64,000 bases of DNA. Source: Chromobacterium haemolyticum DSM 19808 (GTDB taxonomy: Bacteria; Pseudomonadota; Gammaproteobacteria; Burkholderiales; Chromobacteriaceae). Positions 60,807 through 64,000 of this stretch are shown here, in pieces. The DNA lies in assembly GCF_000711885.1 (NCBI RefSeq), contig NZ_KL543995.1, positions 306,010-370,009 on the forward strand. Direction: 5' to 3'. The position numbers and the translations under genes were made by a program. The stretch's first letter is position 1. Each line of letters opens with the position of its first letter. Under the pieces are notes generated by a model. It saw only the letters and a program-made list of their open reading frames with translations, was not told the DNA's origin and searched no databases.

Positions 60807-61270
60807 TTCCAACGCCGGCCAATCCCGAAGTGCTGGAGGCGATGAGCCAGCTTTTCGTCTCCTTTCCGCACTGTCGCACTCTGGGTTTCCAATACATCGG
60901 AACCGAGGGACGCCGGCCCACTTTGAAGGTGGACTGGCGCGAGGATCTGGTCGGCAACCCGGTCACCGGCACTTTGCACGGCGGGGTGATCACCTCGCTG
61001 GTGGATACCTGCAGCGCGGTGGCGGTGATGGCGCATCTGCCTGAGCTGGAAACCATCGCCACGCTGGATTTGCGCATCGACTACCTGAGGGCGGCCACGC
61101 CGGGAAAGCCTATCTTCTGCAGGGCGGAATGCTATCGCCTGGCCAGCCAGATCGCCTTTACCCGCGCCGTGTGTTATCACGAATCGCCCAGCGATCCGAT
61201 CGCCCACGGCGTGGCCACCTTCATGCGGGAATCCAGCCGGACGCCGATGCTGCCGGAGGCCGCCGCATGA
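60803..61270 (+). CDS. PaaI-type hotdog thioesterase (first of a tandem pair)
   Basis: This 155-residue protein has the PaaI/ACOT13 pattern: [20 protein letters not shown], with the catalytic Asp/Gly region, and [12 protein letters not shown]. It probably hydrolyses acyl- or aryl-CoA thioesters as a tetramer in the cytoplasm. The ATG overlaps the gyrA stop codon (ATGA), and its own stop overlaps the next thioesterase gene in the same way. Confidence 0.9.
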   Translation: MIPTPANPEVLEAMSQLFVSFPHCRTLGFQYIGTEGRRPTLKVDWREDLVGNPVTGTLHGGVITSLVDTCSAVAVMAHLPELETIATLDLRIDYLRAATPGKPIFCRAECYRLASQIAFTRAVCYHESPSDPIAHGVATFMRESSRTPMLPEAAA

Positions 61271-61707
61271 GCCGCTTCATGGAACGTTTCAACGCCTTGC
61301 GCGATCAAAAAGCCTATGCGCTCATCGTGGACGAGCTGCCCTACATCAAGCTGATGGGGGTGGAGTTGGGCGAGGACGACGTCGGCGAGTTGCTGTTCCA
61401 GTTGCCGTTCTCCGAGCGCAATGTCGGCAATACCGCTCTGCCGGCATTGCACGGCGGGCTGATCGGCGGTTTTCTGGAAAGCGCGGCAATGCTGCATCTG
61501 ATGTGGATACGGGAGTCGCAGGAAACACCTAAGATCGTCGACTTCTCGCTGGACTATCTGCGCCCGGGCCGGCCGCAAACCTTGTACGCCAAGTGCGAGA
61601 TCACCAAGCAGGGCAAGCGGGTGGCCAATGTGCTGATCGAAGCCTGGCAAGAAGACCGGCGAAAGCCGGTTGCCGTGGCGAGAGCCCACTTCCTGCTCAG
61701 TCAGTAA
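61267..61707 (+). CDS. PaaI-type hotdog thioesterase (second of a tandem pair)
   Basis: This 146-residue protein is a diverged partner of the preceding gene, with LPALHGGLIGGFLESAAM and KIVDFSLDYLRPGRPQTL in the equivalent positions. The tandem arrangement suggests a heteromeric enzyme. The key acidic residue of the first gene's LVDTCS is replaced by Glu in FLES. The start overlaps the previous stop (ATGA). Confidence 0.88.
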   Translation: MSRFMERFNALRDQKAYALIVDELPYIKLMGVELGEDDVGELLFQLPFSERNVGNTALPALHGGLIGGFLESAAMLHLMWIRESQETPKIVDFSLDYLRPGRPQTLYAKCEITKQGKRVANVLIEAWQEDRRKPVAVARAHFLLSQ

Positions 61708-61811
61708 ACTATAACAAAGGCCCGGCGCTTAGCGATCGGGCCTTCGCATACCAAGGCCCGGAGTTCGCCGGTGCGGGCGCCAAGGGCTGTCAACGCAAAT
61801 AGAGGATGAAC

Positions 61812-62900
61812 ATGGCCAAAGTGTACAACTTCTCCGCCGGCCCCGCCGTGCTGCCTCATCAGGTGCTGGCCGAAGCGCAAAGCGAAATGCTGGATTGGCA
61901 CGGCTCCGGCATGTGCGTGATGGAAATGAGCCATCGAGGCAAGGAATTCATGGAAATCATCCATGACGCCGAGCACGACCTGCGTGGGTTGATGGGCATT
62001 CCCGCCAACTACAAAGTGCTGTTCCTGCAGGGGGGCGCATCGCAGCAGTTCGCACAGGTGCCGCTTAACTTGCTGGGCGAGCGCGACAGCGTGGATATCG
62101 TCAATACCGGCCACTGGTCCAAGCTGGCGATCAAAGAAGCGCGTCGCTACGCCAAGGTCAATGTGGCGGCCAGCAGCGAGGACCGCAACTTCGCCTACGT
62201 GCCGGACGAAGCCGGCTGGCAGCGCGACCCCAAGGCGGCTTATCTGCACTACACCTCCAACGAGACCATAGGCGGCTTGCAATTCCCTTTCGTGCCGCAA
62301 AGCCTGCCGGACGTGCCGCTGGTTTGCGACATGTCCTCGGACTTCCTGTCCAGGGAAGTGGACGTCAGCCAGTTTGGTCTGATCTACGCCGGCGCGCAAA
62401 AGAATATCGGCCCGTCCGGCCTGGTGGTGCTGATTGTGCGCGAGGATCTGCTGGGCAAGGCCCGCGCCGATCTGCCCACCATGCTCAATTACCAGGTCCA
62501 CGCCGACGCCGACTCGATGTACAACACTCCGCCCACCTTTCCGATCTACATCTCCGGCCTGGTGTTCAAATGGTTGAAGGAGCAAGGCGGCGTCAAATCC
62601 ATCGCCACCCGCAACGAGGAGAAGGCCGGCTTGCTCAATCATGTGATCGAGTCCAGCGAGGGCTTCTATCACACCCATATCGACGCGCCGTTCCGTTCGC
62701 GGATGAACGTGGTGTTCCGGCTCAAGGATGAGGGGCTGGAAGAAACCTTCCTGCTGGAGGCGCGCAAAAACGGCTTGATCCAGCTGAAGGGACATCGCGC
62801 GGTGGGCGGCATCCGCGCCTCCATCTACAACGCGATGCCGATAGAGGGCGTCAAATCACTGGCCAACTTCATGCAGGACTTCGCCCGCATGCACGGCTGA
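61812..62900 (+). CDS. serC: Phosphoserine aminotransferase
   Basis: This 362-residue PLP enzyme makes 3-phosphoserine for serine synthesis and also serves pyridoxal phosphate synthesis. Conserved parts are NFSAGPAVLPHQVL at the start, FLQGGASQQFAQVPLNL, CDMSSDFLSRE, AGAQKNIGPSG (the PLP-binding lysine) and VGGIRASIYNAMP. ATG 61812 has AGAGG six bases upstream and starts MAKVYNF; ATG 61806 is two codons earlier. It is downstream of gyrA, a common order. Confidence 0.96.
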   Translation: MAKVYNFSAGPAVLPHQVLAEAQSEMLDWHGSGMCVMEMSHRGKEFMEIIHDAEHDLRGLMGIPANYKVLFLQGGASQQFAQVPLNLLGERDSVDIVNTGHWSKLAIKEARRYAKVNVAASSEDRNFAYVPDEAGWQRDPKAAYLHYTSNETIGGLQFPFVPQSLPDVPLVCDMSSDFLSREVDVSQFGLIYAGAQKNIGPSGLVVLIVREDLLGKARADLPTMLNYQVHADADSMYNTPPTFPIYISGLVFKWLKEQGGVKSIATRNEEKAGLLNHVIESSEGFYHTHIDAPFRSRMNVVFRLKDEGLEETFLLEARKNGLIQLKGHRAVGGIRASIYNAMPIEGVKSLANFMQDFARMHG

Positions 62901-62922
62901 GTTTACGCTGCAGTTCTGTCAT

Positions 62923-62949
62923 AGCCCGCCGGTCGGCGGGCTTTGTTTT
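62923..62949 (+). terminator. Rho-independent terminator after serC
   Basis: AGCCCGCC, loop GGTC, GGCGGGCT followed by TTGTTTT, directly downstream of serC. Confidence 0.85.
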
Positions 62950-63028
62950 GTCCGGCTGGCTTGGCGCGGCATGCCATGCTACGGTGGCGCTTCCATTTGA
63001 ATCGTTTGCAAGGAGCGAGGAGAAGGCA

Positions 63029-63685
63029 ATGCATTGGCAAGCGAAAATCCTGTTATCGACGGTTTTGGCCGTCTCCATCCCCGCAGGCGCCGGCAGCGGC
63101 CAAGCCTTGCTGGCGGCGGCCGGTCGCGGAGATGCGCCTGAAGTGCGGCACTTGTTGCGCGCGGGCGCGCCGGTGGATGTCCGCGATGCCAGTCAGCGCA
63201 CGCCCTTGCTGCTGGCGACTTGGGGCAATCACCCGGAGGCGGCGCGCTTGTTGATTGAGGGCGGCGCGGATGTGAACGCCAAGGATAAACAGCAGGACAG
63301 CCCCTATCTGTTGGCCGGCGCTCAGGGCAGGAATGACATCCTGAGCATGACGCTGCGGCACGGCGCGGACTTGGCCAGCACCAACCGTTATCAGGGCACG
63401 GCATTGATCCCCGCCTGCGAGCGAGGGCACGCGGAAGCGGCGCGGCAATTGATTGCCGCCGGGGTCAAGCTTGATCACGTGAACCGGCTGGGTTGGACCT
63501 GCTTGCTGGAAGTGGCGATTTTGGGAACGGACAGCGCGCAGCATCGCGACATCGCCCGGCAACTGATCGCGGCCAAGGCGGATCTGAATCTGGCGGATCG
63601 CGACGGCGTAACCGCCTTGCAGCATGCTCGCCGCCGAGGGCTGACCGGCGTTGCCGCCTTGCTGGCGGAGGCGGGCGCCCGCTGA
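63029..63685 (+). CDS. Exported ankyrin-repeat protein
   Basis: This 218-residue protein has a signal peptide (about residues 1-22, ending in the GAGSG region) followed by about five ankyrin repeats, recognisable by RTPLLLATWGNHPEAARLLI and EGGADVNAKDK. Later repeats are DSPYLLAGAQGRNDIL, TALIPACERGHAEAARQLI and VTALQHARRRGLTGVAALL. It is probably a periplasmic binding scaffold; partner unknown. AGGAG fixes the ATG at 63029 over an in-frame frame beginning at 62948. Confidence 0.9.
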   Translation: MHWQAKILLSTVLAVSIPAGAGSGQALLAAAGRGDAPEVRHLLRAGAPVDVRDASQRTPLLLATWGNHPEAARLLIEGGADVNAKDKQQDSPYLLAGAQGRNDILSMTLRHGADLASTNRYQGTALIPACERGHAEAARQLIAAGVKLDHVNRLGWTCLLEVAILGTDSAQHRDIARQLIAAKADLNLADRDGVTALQHARRRGLTGVAALLAEAGAR

Positions 63686-63769
63686 ACTGCGCAGAACAAA
63701 ACCGAGCGAGCCCGGTCTATCCCCATTTGCCAAGAGCAAGCCGCAGTTTGTCATTCTAGGAGTTAAAAC

Positions 63770-64000
63770 ATGAAATCCATCTTGTTCGCCGTGCTGACCT
63801 TGAGCAGCGCCGCCGCGCTGGCCAAACCGCTGACCTTGCCGGATATCCAGGCTGGTCAGCGGCAGGTCGTCCGCTACGTTTGCGCCGATGGCGCCAAGTT
63901 GACAGTCAAGTATTACAACGTCAAAAACGGGCAGAGTTTCGCGGTATTGCCGATCAAGGGCAAGACCATGTTGTTGAGCAATGTGGTGTCCGGTTCCGGC
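63770..64000 (+). CDS. MliC/PliC-type lysozyme inhibitor, partial (runs off the window)
   Basis: The visible 77 codons start with a signal peptide (MKSILFAVLTLSSAAALA) and continue with VVRYVCADGAKLTVKYY, FAVLPIKGKTMLL and NVVSGSG. These match the beta-barrel of periplasmic or membrane-bound c-type lysozyme inhibitors, including the conserved cysteine and the SGSGxRY loop that enters the lysozyme active site. The gene continues past 64000. No lipobox is present, so this is the soluble type. AGGAG precedes the ATG. Confidence 0.85.
   Translation, partial: MKSILFAVLTLSSAAALAKPLTLPDIQAGQRQVVRYVCADGAKLTVKYYNVKNGQSFAVLPIKGKTMLLSNVVSGSG

Noticed and set aside
57678-60812. Very long antisense open frames, for example 1044 codons opposite rmuC/gyrA, 807 opposite lon and 672 opposite tig/clpP
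   Set aside because: These are mirror frames of strongly biased GC-rich genes; their translations are His/Gln/Ala-rich with no recognisable domains, and the sense strand encodes well-known proteins.

Overview
The window looks like the chromosome of a Neisseriales bacterium, most likely Chromobacterium or a close relative. This rests on the GC-rich, heavily biased codon use, the tig-clpP-clpX-lon-hup-tRNA-Val-tRNA-Asp-ppiD block, a MetN and RcnR of the expected types, and a betaproteobacterial mix of housekeeping genes with free-living accessory functions (chemotaxis, a flagellar cap, nickel/cobalt efflux, pseudouridine catabolism). The assignment is inference from gene content; there is no rRNA here to confirm it. 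I see no prophage, CRISPR array or complete insertion sequence.

Layout. 0-5.6 kb: ribosome rescue (arfB), a chemoreceptor, a small protein plus DEDDh exonuclease, and a LysR regulator divergent from a phytanoyl-CoA dioxygenase-like gene. 5.6-10.2 kb: a leftward rpe-SDR-gph-trpE group, apaG, and a 27-codon membrane peptide gene. 10.3-16.4 kb: an Atm1-type ABC exporter, a PrpA-like phosphatase, an HD hydrolase and psuKG. 16.8-21.5 kb: a YjfB-like motility protein, PhoH-hydrolase, bcp, and trxB-smr. 22-30.4 kb: the protein quality-control block, with a sigma-32-type promoter before lon and a tRNA promoter whose -10 overlaps the hup stop codon. 30.5-33.1 kb: metNIQ behind a terminator/antiterminator leader. 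33.3-34.9 kb: rcnR and a frameshifted rcnA. 35-46.4 kb: an S9D peptidase, a Tat-lipoprotein LD-carboxypeptidase, fliD with its own sigma-28 promoter, a Gcr-type membrane protein, a TetR-thioesterase-crotonase operon and an orphan binding lipoprotein. 46.6-64 kb: hemH, ftsK, anmK with an M23 peptidase, rpfE-recJ-ATPase-rmuC, gyrA with two hotdog thioesterases, serC, an ankyrin protein and a partial MliC-type lysozyme inhibitor.

The most striking feature is a dispersed, imperfectly palindromic repeat family (about 151 bp full length, with internally deleted versions of 57-61 bp). At least ten copies are scattered through the window. Its ends are close to CTNAG followed by an 18-bp terminal inverted repeat containing CCTGTTCAAAGTC or CCTGTTTACGATC. 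In seven copies the terminal pentamer itself supplies the stop codon of the adjoining gene (exonuclease, apaG, ABC exporter plus its convergent neighbour, rcnA, S9 peptidase, fliD, ftsK). This looks like a MITE-like element tolerated at, or targeted to, stop codons. The second main candidate for new biology is the metNIQ leader, which has mutually exclusive hairpins and an upstream strand complementary to the terminator arm but no riboswitch motif I recognise.
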